A DNA stretch of 64,000 bases from Incurvaria masculella (GCA_946894095.1 OX335644.1:17775595-17839594), one strand, 5' to 3'. Positions 56,101-63,409 are shown, counted from the stretch's first letter. Numbers and translations: made by a program. The notes: generated from the sequence alone by a model not told the origin.

Positions 56101-57362
56101 TTTTGTTTTAATGAACTGGCAAATGCTAAAATATGACAAATCCGAGTGCAGTGTACTGTCTATGGATGATTAATAAACAATACAATACAATACAATACCC
56201 TTGCTAAAGCAATCCACACAGCGGTTGCATGATCGTATTGAACACGGATCGCGCGTCGGCAGATCGTCGACATGCCGTGGCGGTCCGAGGAGCTCGAGTC
56301 GGACGTGGAGACGGCGCTGCAGTTCGTGCGCGCGGTGCGGTCGACGCGCGCGGACTACGCGCTCGGCGCGAAGCAGCGTACCGGCGCGCACCTGTCGCCG
56401 GGGTCGGGCGAGGCGGCGGCGGCGGCGGCGGAGCGGGCGCGCGCTCTGCTCGCGCAGCTGCTGCCGCCGCTCGCGTGCTCCGAGCTGGCGGAGGGGCCCG
56501 CGCCGCCCGGCTGCGCGGCTCTGAGCGCGTCGCGCGCTCCTGATTTGCTGCTGCACCTCTCGCTCAAGGTATCCCGACTGTTACTAATGTTTTCTAAATT
56601 CCGTTCTCTCACTCTACTGTTCTCAAGATACCATTATCTCACTCCACTGTTCTCTAGATACCCATATCTCTAATGTTCTCAATACCCTTCTCTCACTGTA
56701 CTGTTTTCAAGATATCTTTCTGTCACTAGTGTTCTGAAAATACCCCCCCTCCCCTTACTCTACTTTTCTAAAAACCAGTTAGAGAAATTATGGAATGTTA
56801 GCAATTGTAGGACATACATACATTTGGTTTGTTTCACTTTCTTTACTTTTTTTTTGCGGGGTGTGTCCTATGGCGCACCCAAGTTTTACAATGATGCGAT
56901 TGCGTAGACCATTCGTCGTGTGTTGTATAATGCGGTATCTTTGCGAAATAATACGATGCGATGAAGATTTAACAATTTAAAAAGCGCTAATTTGGGGCCA
57001 CTCGAGGCATGCCCAAAAACCTGATAATCGGTTCCTCGCTCTCTCGCGTCAATTTGCATGCATAGCAACTAAGACTTATCTTGACTTAGACTATTATATG
57101 CAGTGCTCGTTTGAAAGACTAAGAAATGACCATTTCGGTCCGTCAGGGTTTGATCGACCCGGAGAAGGAGCTCGCGAAGCTCGAGCGCAAGGCGGAGCAG
57201 CTGCGCGGCACGGCCGCCAAGCTCTCGGAGGCGGCCGCCGCCGCCGACTACGCGGCGAAGGTGCCCGAGGAGGTGCGGCGCGCGAACGCCGACAAGATGG
57301 CCGCCGCGGACGTGGAGCTCGCGCGGCTCGCCGATGCGATGCGCTCGCTCGCCGCCATGTGA
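26120..57362 (+). CDS. VARS1: Valyl-tRNA synthetase, cytosolic (1045 aa, or 1106 with cassette exon 10)
   Basis: It charges tRNA-Val with valine. Exons: 26120-26287, 26678-26845, 28568-28701, 28843-29001, 29635-29896, 30992-31220, 32131-32255, 43986-44131, 44850-45045, 46018-46200 (cassette), 50720-50905, 51655-51761, 52566-52793, 53851-53992, 54116-54286, 54504-54698, 56263-56568, 57147-57362. All have GT/AG borders (some weak, such as GTTTGT after exon 1) and matching phases. Exons 1-2: Lys-rich N-terminus. Exon 3: [14 protein letters not shown], the HIGH signature. Exons 5-8: editing domain ([21 protein letters not shown]). Exon 9: [16 protein letters not shown]. Exon 11: [15 protein letters not shown]. 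Exon 13: [14 protein letters not shown], the KMSKS loop. Exons 14-16: anticodon-binding domain. Exon 18: C-terminal coiled coil. There is no GST-like domain as in the vertebrate enzyme. Start ATG 26120 has G at -3 and +4. Length without exon 10 fits what I expect for insect enzymes. Introns are heavily loaded with transposons. Confidence 0.94.
26998..27103. mobile_element. Palindromic MITE, copy 2, in VARS1 intron 2
   Basis: CACCACCTCTAGTTACC...GCTCGAGGTGGTG, an imperfect hairpin of 106 bp. The repeat symmetry extends to flanking GTTTT/GAAAC. Same family as 11832-11938. Confidence 0.75.
27409..28122 (+). mobile_element. 5'-truncated CR1/L2-like LINE in VARS1 intron 2
   Basis: The frame 27409-27714 begins [20 protein letters not shown] and ends near [20 protein letters not shown], closely matching the C-terminus of the minus-strand LINE at 32788-35130. 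An AT-rich 3' UTR ends in (AAAT)n (28100-28122). Catalytic parts are absent. Confidence 0.8.
28125..28312 (-). mobile_element. Decayed LINE fragment in VARS1 intron 2
   Basis: 'gggggaaatacttcagcagtgagtcaattgcatag' and 'gagcattctccatggtagag' match the fragment at 23265 in the same orientation. No frame is preserved. Confidence 0.5.
30000..30420 (+). mobile_element. LINE fragment in VARS1 intron 5
   Basis: A plus-strand copy of the RT C-terminal segment seen at 23265 ('ctcgttgacgaccccgaggt', 'accatggagaatgctcttcg', 'ccctccgtcccctttctacc'). Frameshifts interrupt the frame. Confidence 0.65.
30441..30974 (+). mobile_element. TTAA-type MITE, copy 2, ending 17 bp before VARS1 exon 6
   Basis: TTAA-GGTGGGCCTTCCCGC at the left; the right end GGGAAGGGCCACC is followed by TCAA, so one TTAA has decayed. 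Internal sequence matches copy 1 throughout. Exon 6 starts at 30992, so the splice signals upstream of it lie largely in the element. Confidence 0.8.
31964..32052 (-). repeat. LINE 3' tail in VARS1 intron 6
   Basis: It matches 8549-8637 almost base for base ('atttggtttataacactagcagctataag', 'gtccatatcaggttt'), including adjoining ATT units. It is a very short, 5'-truncated insertion of the same LINE. Confidence 0.7.
32328..32787. repeat. (GAAAC)n satellite, about 460 bp
   Basis: A pentamer array: GAAAT units at both ends, GAAAC in the middle, interrupted by four GCAAC units (about 32505-32524) and one GACAC (about 32741). Long ORFs in several frames are an automatic result of a 5-bp repeat without stops. 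It abuts the 3' end of the minus-strand LINE and probably grew from that element's pentameric tail. Confidence 0.95.
32788..35130 (-). mobile_element. 5'-truncated CR1/L2-like LINE in VARS1 intron 7
   Basis: It reads on the minus strand from about 35125 to the pentamer tail. The endonuclease is missing. The reverse transcriptase is nearly complete. Confidence 0.88.
33031..35038 (-). pseudogene. LINE reverse transcriptase with an in-frame stop
   Basis: RT motifs are intact: [56 protein letters not shown] and catalytic [11 protein letters not shown]. The main frame ends at TGA 33245 after LSLLYLI. The same frame then continues with [20 protein letters not shown] and ends near [20 protein letters not shown], a normal LINE C-terminus. 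One in-frame stop therefore separates the last 70 or so residues. The frame also extends upstream of 35038 to about 35120. With the 5' end lost, this copy cannot move by itself. Confidence 0.85.
35467..35802 (-). repeat. Errantivirus 3' LTR
   Basis: Plus-strand ends TGTTGTGACGG...GTCTATTACA (TG...CA in element orientation). Same length and, by eye, same sequence as 43581-43916. Contains a TATATAAAGG-like box read on the minus strand near 35756. Confidence 0.93.
35986..37858 (-). CDS. env: Errantivirus env-like glycoprotein (spliced start)
   Basis: About 620 residues from a splice acceptor at 37859-37860. The frame has no ATG at its start. A leader exon with ATG 43319 and donor GTAAGT (43305-43300) would supply one in the right phase, giving a hydrophobic signal-peptide-like start. 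An RSKR furin-type site lies about 85 residues in, followed by a Gly/Phe-rich hydrophobic stretch as in baculovirus-F-like fusion proteins. Cys-rich ectodomain, N-glycosylation sites, one transmembrane segment near residue 535 and a cytoplasmic tail follow. The frame is unbroken. Confidence 0.85.
37939..42207 (-). CDS. pol: Errantivirus pol: protease, RT, RNase H, integrase, 1422 aa
   Basis: Domains in order: an unusual repeat-rich N-terminus (1-150), aspartic protease with DTGSS at 196-200, reverse transcriptase with catalytic YLDDI, RNase H ([22 protein letters not shown]), integrase zinc finger (H-x4-H-x-C-x2-C, including CKSCQ) and DDE core ([29 protein letters not shown]). The frame is open beyond the first ATG up to the end of gag. 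It lies in -1 relative to gag, with slippery TTTAAAT at the overlap, so it is probably made as Gag-Pol by frameshifting. No internal stop. Confidence 0.93.
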   Translation of the reverse strand: MLNLKYANSEPKSDDSTKSVQNLKSTNSAKSVQNPKHAYYANSVQNLKHANSAKSEFNPKSANSAKSVQNPKHAHYANSVQNLKHANSAKSVLNHEPTNSANSVLDPNPAKSVENPNSAKSVPNPNPVPNPNPANPVPDPIPTNSAENLITKSDEIHEISKSELKVFEINTKSKISLPHTHVYTRYSHRPLCLLVDTGSSVSLIKESSLEIKPKLDDFKVKLKGIENGDSYCLTSGTFMMPFGTVKSDKTSLSFNFHVVSEICINYDGIIGNDFFFENNVTIDYETNSITIGDQTLKLLFEESIFTIPPHSECVIECSVKPTLGHRLEPDNSYLSLSQQISRGVYITDSIVQLKRNRRVNVIVSNTTNSEIKIKNHKIELTPISEIKEPEQTFAEFNLNHVNQRNLPRSDKTTLSRHQLVLNQIRTDHLDVNEKQPLLDFCAKYTDIFHLDGEQLTTTSAIKHEIDTQNNPPVHVKSYRFPECHKDEVEKQIRKMLEQNIIRPSMSPWAAPIWVVPKKLDSSGKQKWRIVVDYRRLNDITVSQVYPLPLITDILDQLGQCKYFTTLDLASGFHQIEMSPQDASKTGFSVITNGISGHFEFTRMPFGLKNAPSTFQNLMNNVLSGLQGVHCFVYLDDIVLYSRDVSSHIEKLDLVFERLRQFNLKLQPDKCEFLHKEVAYLGHIISREGLAPNPDKVKAVAEYPVPRNPKEIKSFLGLIGYYRRFIQNFSHISKPLTSLLKKDAHFGWTDSQQNAFQILKNKLISAPILQYPRFDLPFILTCDASAHSVGCVLSQNQGQGQGQNQDRPIAFASRKLNSAEGNYSVTEKECVAIIFGTQTFRPYLFGRTFTIVTDHRPLTWLFNVKDPSSRLVRWRLKLEEFDYKIVYKPGAINNNADALSRIPVNVNESSSTTYEDYLKISRSSRIPYDTDIIEHNESLLKTHCSHVLYPTALDLDESIPFCKQILELSTENPSFRDDERELFTYWITSNEKQHFVHLFLRVHHYEEMSYRRIFEILQSFKTGFMIVHNEIKEIAISDFKDPYSQLSYTKIYNMLLHIFHDTKIKIHVYKNKIIYPTPPEVEKILRENHDTPVAGHPGFARMFNRISQSFFWKNMRADIKNYIKKCKSCQINKPLRKTNRAPMEITSTSTKPFERIALDIVGPLPESGVHQFKYIMTLQDDLTKFFTAYPLITTSAEQTATQLIHFIAHFGIPKTVLTDQGSNFISELFKNVCDLFKIKNIFSSPYHPQTNGALERSHATLKEYLKSFVNENQNNWHQFLHTAILAYNTNVHTTTKYSPYELLFGYEPYIPNSVYNENPNLTYPEYIRALKYRMNLSREKALEHIANSKETSKRYYDHYSRETQYKSGDLVYVKNHPRQSKSLSPIWKGPFKLIKLNGRHTATLLINRKHVRHHFDELKPAHE
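42300..43280 (-). CDS. gag: Errantivirus gag, 326 aa
   Basis: Structural protein with a capsid-like helical region (residues 25-190) and one CCHC knuckle, [14 protein letters not shown], near 255, which binds genomic RNA. Basic Pro/Asn-rich flanks. Starts at ATG 43280, 25 nt after the leader donor at 43305. Ends at TAA 42300, overlapping the pol frame. Confidence 0.9.
   Translation of the reverse strand: MSEEEINSLSGSSRSSTPSVIAKMSDKVPLTVLIKFVKPFNGQREALPAFLTNCDNAVDLANDEQQNIIFKYILSQLEGKAQVAASLRVFETWKDLKLFLRSTFGEQKHHTHLLADLQNCRQNLNEPVTQFSLRLEGCLTRLQADLHHSCRNKAELVGRVAEIDDLALNAFIIGVSPSIATVLRCRNPSSLNEAVGFAIEEEKVLKLTRTPPTYFKPTPPKGPFPKYNNYNRPVNTNENRPNSFSAPKSGDKTCFYCKKHGHVISECRKRQYNNSHRTPETNNGPSSRENGAQRFAEPRRPSQDMRQPAPRVHFNDSAEYYEDLNA
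42306..42312 (-). promoter_or_regulatory. Probable -1 ribosomal frameshift site, gag to pol
   Basis: Minus-strand T-TTA-AAT, in gag frame, six bases before the gag stop TAA (42302-42300). It fits the X-XXY-YYZ slippery rule, and a -1 shift enters the pol frame exactly. Confidence 0.65.
43581..43916 (-). repeat. Errantivirus 5' LTR
   Basis: 336 bp, the promoter LTR in element orientation, followed by the primer-binding-like site. It ends 69 bp before VARS1 exon 8 (43986), so the exon's upstream intron border is short. Confidence 0.93.
44361..44480. mobile_element. MITE in VARS1 intron 8
   Basis: Arms 'taatctcacgttttgttcca' and 'tgcaactaaacgtcagattt' are inverted repeats, running into 'tttcataccatgc.gactg'. 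A solo arm-like piece is at 28310-28350. Confidence 0.65.
45755..45888. mobile_element. MITE in VARS1 intron 9
   Basis: Arms TTTGAAAAATCTCACGGCTT and AAGCTGTGAGTTTTTTTCAAA, with an inner inverted repeat (TTCTCCGA.GTTTCGAG / CTCGAAACTTCGGAGAA). Confidence 0.7.
46018..46200 (+). CDS. VARS1: Candidate cassette exon 10 of valyl-tRNA synthetase, 61 residues
   Basis: A 183-bp GC-rich island between AT-rich intron arms is bounded by acceptor TTTGTATTTAG|ACT and donor ACC|GTACGT. An alternative donor, GTGAGC at 46192, would give 58 residues. In the frame set by exon 9 (ends phase 0) and exon 11 (starts phase 0) it is open, with mostly G/C third positions like the neighbouring exons. It encodes an Arg/Lys-rich segment ([18 protein letters not shown] and on; 12 basic residues in 22) followed by an Ala/Glu/Pro linker. 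It would insert after [14 protein letters not shown] and before GEELWVSA, in a surface linker of the catalytic core. Since it is 3n and phase 0-0, inclusion or skipping both keep the frame. It could instead be an exon of another gene. Confidence 0.55.
46578..47127 (-). mobile_element. TTAA-type MITE, copy 3, in VARS1 intron 10
   Basis: TTAA-GGCGGCCCAACCCGGCGGG at the left and GGGTTGGGCCACC-TTAA at the right; internal sequence is the reverse complement of copy 1. Confidence 0.88.
48003..48245 (+). mobile_element. Helitron 3' end in VARS1 intron 10
   Basis: It ends GACCCGAGCGGAGCTGGGAA and then CCACAGCTAG|T, the same 3' hairpin and CTAG as elements A and B. 'ttataggctatttaacatca' and 'cgacccttaggagccgagca' match the 5' region of element A. 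The 5' terminus is not seen. Confidence 0.65.
48290..48648. mobile_element. Foldback element in VARS1 intron 10
   Basis: CCAGCGAGCATGGAAGGAC (48353) pairs with GTCCTTCCATGCTTGCTGG (48613-48631). Inner GGCCGCAGCGTAGCCAC pairs with GTGGCTACGCTGCCTCC. Outer GGCG.GGTGTCAG pairs with CTGACACCGTCGGCG. Long imperfect palindrome with no ORF. Confidence 0.6.
49610..49835 (+). repeat. SINE family A, 5'-truncated, in VARS1 intron 10
   Basis: 'ggtacgaaatccacgtaaaactgtaagtgccc', 'gtagggttaatcccatccag' and 'gccaggaatatccaagcatg' follow the family body, with several substitutions. Confidence 0.5.
50049..50597 (+). mobile_element. TTAA-type MITE, copy 4, in VARS1 intron 10
   Basis: TTAA-GGTGGCCCATCCCGCTC at the left and GGGTTGGGCCACC-TTAA at the right; same orientation and closely similar to copy 1. 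Confidence 0.9.
50640..50697 (+). repeat. SINE family A 3' tail next to VARS1 exon 11
   Basis: 'atggtattagccatccatgctcagttacatt' plus A8 is the family's 3' end. It stops 22 bp before exon 11 (50720). Confidence 0.6.
51808..51930 (-). repeat. LINE-like 3' end with (CAATA)n tail, VARS1 intron 12
   Basis: Reverse complement of 56075-56200: shares 'tttctttccagttcttcttt...ctgtgttttgtttt', 'gagtgcagtgtactgtctat' and the CAATA tail. Confidence 0.6.
51985..52440 (-). repeat. SINE family A copy split by a LINE fragment, VARS1 intron 12
   Basis: The minus-strand SINE body lies on both sides (51985-52095 and 52345-52425). Between them, 52110-52330 on the plus strand reads [20 protein letters not shown] and then [20 protein letters not shown], a LINE C-terminal zinc-knuckle region. 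Confidence 0.55.
53015..53330 (-). mobile_element. LINE fragment in VARS1 intron 13
   Basis: The minus strand reads [20 protein letters not shown] and [18 protein letters not shown], the same RT C-terminal segment as at 23265, then loses frame. Confidence 0.7.
55385..56000 (+). mobile_element. 5'-truncated Jockey-like LINE in VARS1 intron 16
   Basis: An open frame 55395-55886 begins [18 protein letters not shown], followed by [20 protein letters not shown] and [20 protein letters not shown]. This is the C-terminal end of a Jockey-clade reverse transcriptase. The 3' UTR ends in a poly(A) tract (55982-55999). Catalytic motifs are missing. Confidence 0.85.
56075..56200 (+). repeat. LINE-like 3' end with (CAATA)n tail, VARS1 intron 16
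   Basis: Plus-strand partner of 51808-51930, ending AATAAACAATACAATACAAT. It lies 63 bp upstream of exon 17. Confidence 0.6.
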
Positions 57363-57426
57363 GCGGCGCGAGCCGCGGGGAGGAACATTCACCGGGGGGC
57401 ATTGCTGTTGACGTCCATTTATAGTC

Positions 57427-57692
57427 GGTCCAACCATTTATTTTACTTTTGACATAAGCGCACCCATGACTTTCTATAAATTGATGGGCAGCCATAGACA
57501 AAAAAATCCGATACTTGCTAGACCGTGTTTTTTAATGATTTGTTTAGGAAAAACTAAATATCAATGTGTTAAATTGATTAAAGCTTCTTTATAAATGAAG
57601 TCGATTTTTTTAATAAATTCAATCAGTAACACATTGGGACATCACTAATCGATTGGTACTCGAGCTGTCAAACGTAAAATAAATGGTTGGAC
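57427..57692. mobile_element. MITE just after the VARS1 stop codon
   Basis: GGTCCAACCATTTATTTTAC (57427-57446) is inverted at GTAAAATAAATGGTTGGAC (57674-57692), giving a 266-bp unit. It contains AATAAA at 57612-57617 and another in the right arm (about 57678), so it may supply the poly(A) signal of VARS1. Confidence 0.6.
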
Positions 57693-58869
57693 AAACTGCA
57701 ATGGACTGGGAAGGAGAGTAGTTATTAATTTTATCTCATCACAAATGAATCAGAGGAACAACCTTAATACGAGGATTATTCTTGGACTAAATAGCATTTT
57801 GTATGGTAAATCCGGTGCTAGTCCGCATACTAATTTTGACGGTTTACTCTGAATACGACTGTTAGAATCATAGCAAAATGTTTTAAGGTCAATTTTCTGG
57901 TATTCGCCTTTAAAATCGGTGTAATAGACTGCGTGTCGCATTGGCGATAATTTTGTCCCCTAGTAATTGCAGACCTCAGTTTAACAGTGTGGAAACAAGG
58001 AGGGCAGTAAAACAAGCACTGGTCAATGTTTGACTACAAATCATTATTACTATGCGTTATGTGGTGGTGCGGTTATGAAATTCCTGTTCCTATTCTTGTG
58101 TATATAAGACTTTTACCATTAATTATTTTCACCATGCGTTTGGTATCGAGAATGGTTTGCCAAATATTTTACATTTAACAGAATAGCCTAAAAGGAAGGA
58201 TTCCACAGATGTAAATATGTAAAGTTTAGTTGATACCCGGATTTACAATCAATGATTCTCCAACTTTTCAGATCATTGCGCCATCTACATTTTTTTGCAG
58301 AAAAAACTATTGTATTGAATCACCTTAAATAGTAAGATAAAGAAGCATTATGATACTTTTGAGATTACCGCGGTCGTTAGACATGTTTGAAAAATGTTGA
58401 AAAAAATGACCACGGTTAGCCTAGCTGTCAGTCGTCTGCTGCGTACAAACGTGGCGGATGCCTCCGTTTACAAAGTAAATACATTATACCTATGTAAGAT
58501 ATAGATATAGTTAAGATATAGATATAGAAATTTTAATAAAAGAATCATAAAATTATTTATCTTGTTTGGTGTATTTAGACTAACGTTGGAATGTTTCGCT
58601 AGATAGTGCTGGCCGAAGTGGAGTTGTTTGCACGTGTTTTCAAATGCAGCTTTCCATATACCTCATGTTTCTTCATACCTAAGAATCGGTTTCTACTTTA
58701 CTTCCAAAAAAGTAAATTATTTATGTTGGAACCAGTACTGGGCACAACACCAAATTCAAAATATTATGGTGAGCCTGATAAAATGTATCTAACGTGAATT
58801 CCTGTAGAATACTAATGTAAAAAAAATATTAATGATATGTTTATCCTGTGAATTTTTGTGACATCCACT
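57693..58869. other. Intergenic, AT-rich
   Basis: Holds a decayed relative of the 14858 MITE (57775-57865). Otherwise nothing recognisable. Confidence 0.4.
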
Positions 58870-58879
58870 TGTGAACTCA

Positions 58880-59215
58880 ATGATTATTGTGATTGGCGCT
58901 GGAGCTCGCCTGCTATGATAGAGGCCATGGGCTCGATCCCCGCGCTGTTTATTTTGTTTTCACAGTTGGATAAGTACATTTTGTTACAAAAAGCGAGCTG
59001 TTCCATAGTTCGGAATCCTTGTAAAATTGTAGGTCCCCTTACCTTACTTGGTGGAAGGGTTAAGGCCGCCCAGGTCGGTACCAACACATTGGATTAAAAG
59101 ATGGTCGAAAGTGCAATGAAAATTGTCCGTGTCTTCCCATCCAATTCAATGTAGTTGTGCTCAGAAAGGGTAGTTCCTGGAATTGCACCAATACTTTCAG
59201 GAATGCGATTGTCAT
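58880..59215 (+). repeat. SINE family A copy
   Basis: Head with B-box-like GGGCTCGATCCCC (58928), body 'ccatagttcggaatccttgtaaaattgtaggtcccc', 'ggtcggtaccaacacattgg', 'cccatccaattcaatgtagt'. Confidence 0.75.
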
Positions 59216-59219
59216 GGTG

Positions 59220-59780
59220 GTGGGTAAAAACTTGATGAACTTCAGGTAAGTCTGTGTTGACAAGATGAATGTTGAGGTGCAGGCCACGAGAAACTTTGGA
59301 CTTGAAACTTCGAAATTGAAATAGGTCGGATATTTTTTGGTGTTATAGGTGTTGGAATTTTAGGCAGAGGAAAGATAAACGCTTGTTTCCAGTTTTGTGG
59401 AAAGGAGCCTGACTCTGTATAAGTACAATTAAGAATATGTGAGATAATTGTTAAGAACTCATCTAAAATCGACCAGATGCTCTGTTTGTCATAGCCGACG
59501 GGCTTGCGTCGAATAGAAGGATTATCTTTTGACTAACTGTTGACCAGACTGTGAATGGCTGCTTTCCTCAAAGCAGGATCTGCTGATATGAATGGAGATG
59601 AAAAATGATTATTTAGTGAATCCAGGTCAAAACTGAGAAATTTTCAAAGATTACTCGTACCAGATTTTCAACCGATAATCTAATATATGGACGCTTCGCG
59701 TCGCTGCATAAAGTGCAAAGATATCTTCCAACTTTGTACCGCCTAATATTATCATCACTTTATGAACGAACCTTTATTAT
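59220..59780 (-). mobile_element. Decayed CR1/L2-like LINE with internal deletions
   Basis: Successive blocks match the LINE at 32788-35130 in the same orientation: 59227-59290 to about 33755-33815, then 59290-59480 to about 34270-34450, 59530-59640 to about 34570-34670, and 59640-59770 to about 34715-34850. No frame survives. Confidence 0.7.
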
Positions 59781-60632
59781 CGGCTTACGTTAGTTACGAC
59801 TGTGACTTCTGCTGCACCTGTTACAAGGTTTGTCAACATTATAATAATAGTGTTATTTCAAAACATACTTGAAGGAATTAAGAGCCATGCTGGCAGAGGT
59901 ACCCTGAACAGTACTAATCTATCGTCTATCATATTACTGCCCAATGTGAAATAGAAGAAATTTTGCCAAGTAATGCATTTACATATTTGTCATGATTTCC
60001 ATATTTCCTTGAAAACGATTAAAATAGATGCTTAGTTTGAATGTTTAAAATACTGAGCAGAATATTTACATTTTATAACAAATTAAAAAAACCTCAACTT
60101 TCTTCGCAAAAAGTTGTTCTTTTTGTTGTTTCACATTCCAAGGTATGATATACTCACTACAGGCACATGATTGTTATATTATATTAGGATCGGCTATTTG
60201 AATTCCATACTTATCAATCGCCTGCGTATATCCTCGTTACGAAAATATGGCCAGCGCATGCGCGTGCCGGTCACTCGGATCCGCCTCCCATGATAGCTCA
60301 GCGGGTGTGTAGGTAGCTTCACTTGGTCGCACCGAGCTAGCGAGTAATGAAGTACGGGAGTGGAGACCGAGACTACATTGGGGGTGGTGCCGAAGAGTCA
60401 GTTCGTTCACGAATTTGCTTACAAATCAAATCAAACTTTATTTTATAAAGGTACAGTAGAAAAACAATTATGTTCCCTCTTTCCCAAACTAGTGCTTCAA
60501 AACAAATACATGTACAAGTTGTGATTGTTATGAAACGCTTTGATTGTGTGTTAGTGTATGTGTATAGGTATTGTGTGTGATGTTGGGATAGGATACGCGT
60601 GTAGGGTGATAGGATGTGTGGTGTGGTGCAAT

Positions 60633-60650
60633 GGGGGGGGGGGGGGGGGG
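60633..60650. repeat. Poly(G) tract
   Basis: Eighteen consecutive G. A similar G-rich tract lies at 61297-61319. Both could form G-quadruplexes. Confidence 0.8.
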
Positions 60651-60971
60651 AGGGGACTTGTAGAACATTGTGGGGTATACTCTAAATAAAGGCGTTACTA
60701 GCTAACTATTCAGAGTAGATTTTCTGTCTGTTCATAGTTTTGTGCTAGTAACCACTCATTTATCTGCTGTTGAAAACTGATGTTCCCGAGTTCCAACTTC
60801 ACAGGACGCGAACATTGGTGGTTGCGCGTCCCGATTTCGTAAGCGAACTGCTACCATCAGTGTATTCACACTGTGGCTGAGTTGTGTCGCCTCTCCCGTC
60901 CTTCCTTAGTGCAATGAGCACACGCGCGGCTCGGTCGCAGTGACACGTTCGGAGGTGTTCACGGTTGCGCC

Positions 60972-61250
60972 ATGAGAGTGTTGGTCGCGGTGTGCGCGGT
61001 GTGCGCGCTGTGCGTGGGTTGCGGGGGCGGGGCGACGGCGCCGCCGCTGTCGCGCTGCTGCCGGGCCGGCGCGGGCGGCGAGCGGTGCGCGGGCCGCTCC
61101 GCCGAGCCGCTGGCACTGGTGGTGCACCGCGGGAGCGCGCCGTTGCGCCGCGTCAACGCCTCGGAGCAGTTCGGCGTGCGCGTCGCGCGGCCGCGGTGTG
61201 CCGGCAAGCAGCGCCTTCGCGGCGAGCTCGTCCATATTTACCCGCAGGAG
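60972..61250 (+). CDS. Possible first coding exon of an unidentified secreted protein
   Basis: A GC-rich island with ATG in good context (gcgccATGa). The 93-residue reading starts with a hydrophobic signal-like MRVLVAVCAVCALCVGCGGG, continues with a Cys-rich patch (CCRAGAGGERC), then PLALVVHRGSAPLRRVNASE (one N-glycosylation site) and ends LVHIYPQE. A modest donor GTCAGG follows at 61251 in phase 0. I do not recognise the family. The next exon would lie beyond the right edge or in sequence where I see none. The frame continues to a stop near 61289 if unspliced. Confidence 0.45.
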
Positions 61251-61319
61251 GTCAGGCACAACACTATTTCAATGGGGTCCGATGCGTAGTGATAGGAGGG
61301 GGGGGGGGGGGGAGGGGGG

Positions 61320-63409
61320 CTGCCACCGCCCAGGGCCTCGCTCTTGCAGGAGCCTCGAGTACGCGACAACTCTATAGTAGAAAAATATTAGGTACTAATA
61401 TGTGAATGAATTAATTAATAAATTCTTTATAGTGTAATATGGAAAACAAATACAATTACAAGAACAATTGAAAACAACAACAAAATTGTACAAAGACGGA
61501 CTTATTATTAAAGTTATTTCTTTCAGTCAACCTTTGCTGTGATGAGGAGAGACAATCTAAAATATCTGTATATATAATATATGTTTATTTGAATTTAGCG
61601 CCGTACGCCTCGCAATATAAAAGTAACATCAACGTCACACCACTCGCGCTATTGTGTGGTAGTTGTCACGGAAACTGAGAAATTTTCGGGGCTGAAATAT
61701 AAAAGAACAATCGAAGTAATCCTGAAAATTATAGACACTGAAAACATAAGTTTTTCGAGGTTATAAATATTAAATAATTTCTGCCAAATCTGATGCAAGA
61801 TCGGCTTTTAGCTCTTTCTAGTTTTCAAGGTAAATAACGTAACTCTTCCGTTATTTATTATTATGATTTCATTAATTATTTTAGTCTTAGAAAAAGCCGC
61901 AAAAAACTATTCTGAATCCCTGATTCCCAATTGGTTATCTATGCGTTTATCATTGTGTACTTCCAAAAAACATTTTACACGCGCAAATATTTTTTTTAAC
62001 GTTGCATGTCTCGTTGAACATCATCATTATAACTAATTCGAACCAGATAAGGGCCTCGCAAATATCTACCGACCAGGGGCCTCGCAATAACTAAGGCCGC
62101 CCTTGCGCAGTGACTACTGCTTAGTGCCCATGGATGGTGCCAGTAGTAGTTGCTCAGTGTCACGCGCTTCGGTCCTTGCGTCAGTGGATCCTCATTGCTA
62201 AAGCCCAATGCTCCCCATACGGTCGGGTGCAAAAGTCCAGTAGCACATTTCAATGCGATTGCTGTGAAGCGCTCGCACCGCGCGGGGGTGGAGCGGGAGC
62301 AGGGGATCGTACCACCCGCGTGGGTTGCGGTAGGACGCCCCGCCTTAGGACCGGTCGGCTGGGAAGGGGCACACCACACCACGGGGTTGAATTTGCCTAT
62401 ATCCATGCAGTCACGTTGGCGAATATTCCACTTGAAGTGAGCCAGAGCCGATCAGGACGAACTTTAGTCCTGTCTTGAATTAACTGTTGGCCTGAATGAA
62501 ATAGAAATTAACTGACGGCCGCTCCTTCCAATCAATAGCACTATTTCTCGTAGGGTGCTTGTTAATAATGACTTACTTAATTTACCAGTATTTAAACTAC
62601 ATGCACCATCGCGCAGTGACCCTATTGTTGTTGAATATGGCGATATATCTCTTGCGTTTCCCATAACTATCCTGGAGAGAAAAAAAATGATAAATGTCGT
62701 TTTTTACTCCAGCCAGTGTATCGCCCATTATTCCAAGATGCTCCGCTAACGTCCTCGCAGCTGCCACTAGTGGCCCTTCTGGTACGAAGTACCAGTATTA
62801 TATTCTGTGAACCACACGTGCTAAACAAACCCGACCGTAGGGTGCTACTGGACTTTTGTCGTCGATGGTACGCATGTGCTCCTGCCCCGTATACCCCGCG
62901 CCACACAGCCGTGGGGCAATTTGGAAGTAACTATAGCAGGAGCCCTTGGTGACAGATTACTCGCTGCTTTATTCCCACAGATACAGTTGTTTCCTCTGAA
63001 AGCTATATTGTATTTAATTTCGTCAAATTGGTAGACAATCTACACTCCACAGACCTAGCGCGCCCGGTACATCCTATTTCTATGCTACACTCAGACAGGC
63101 ATTGACACAGATTTTATTTTTTATTTTAAGTCATAGATAATTAGCATTTAATGTACATTAGGGTATAAAACAGAACAACAGTAAACATGCATACAGCTTA
63201 CAATTTCTGGCATATAACATCGTCAAACTTACTCATAATGAAAACTAACCTTAATATATCATGGCAATTATTACTTTTTATTATTAGCAATTACAAGGGC
63301 TTTATGATACTGGATTATCATGGTAATTTCAATCATTTATGCATCGGAAATAGAGATAAATTTGAGATCTCTTTTTGTAATGCTGACGCCAACCCTAAGT
63401 AAAAGGAAC
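61320..63409. other. Intergenic stretch without recognisable gene
   Basis: Mostly AT-rich. A GC-richer block at 62090-62460 has overlapping ORFs on both strands but no motif or splice pattern that I can support. It looks like repeat material. Confidence 0.35.

Noticed and set aside
60290..60350. tRNA-like TAGCTCAGCGGGT
   Set aside because: A perfect A box but no B box at the right distance and no fold.
62090..62480. GC-richer ORFs on both strands
   Set aside because: No motif, no splice pattern, frames overlap in both directions. Treated as repeat material.
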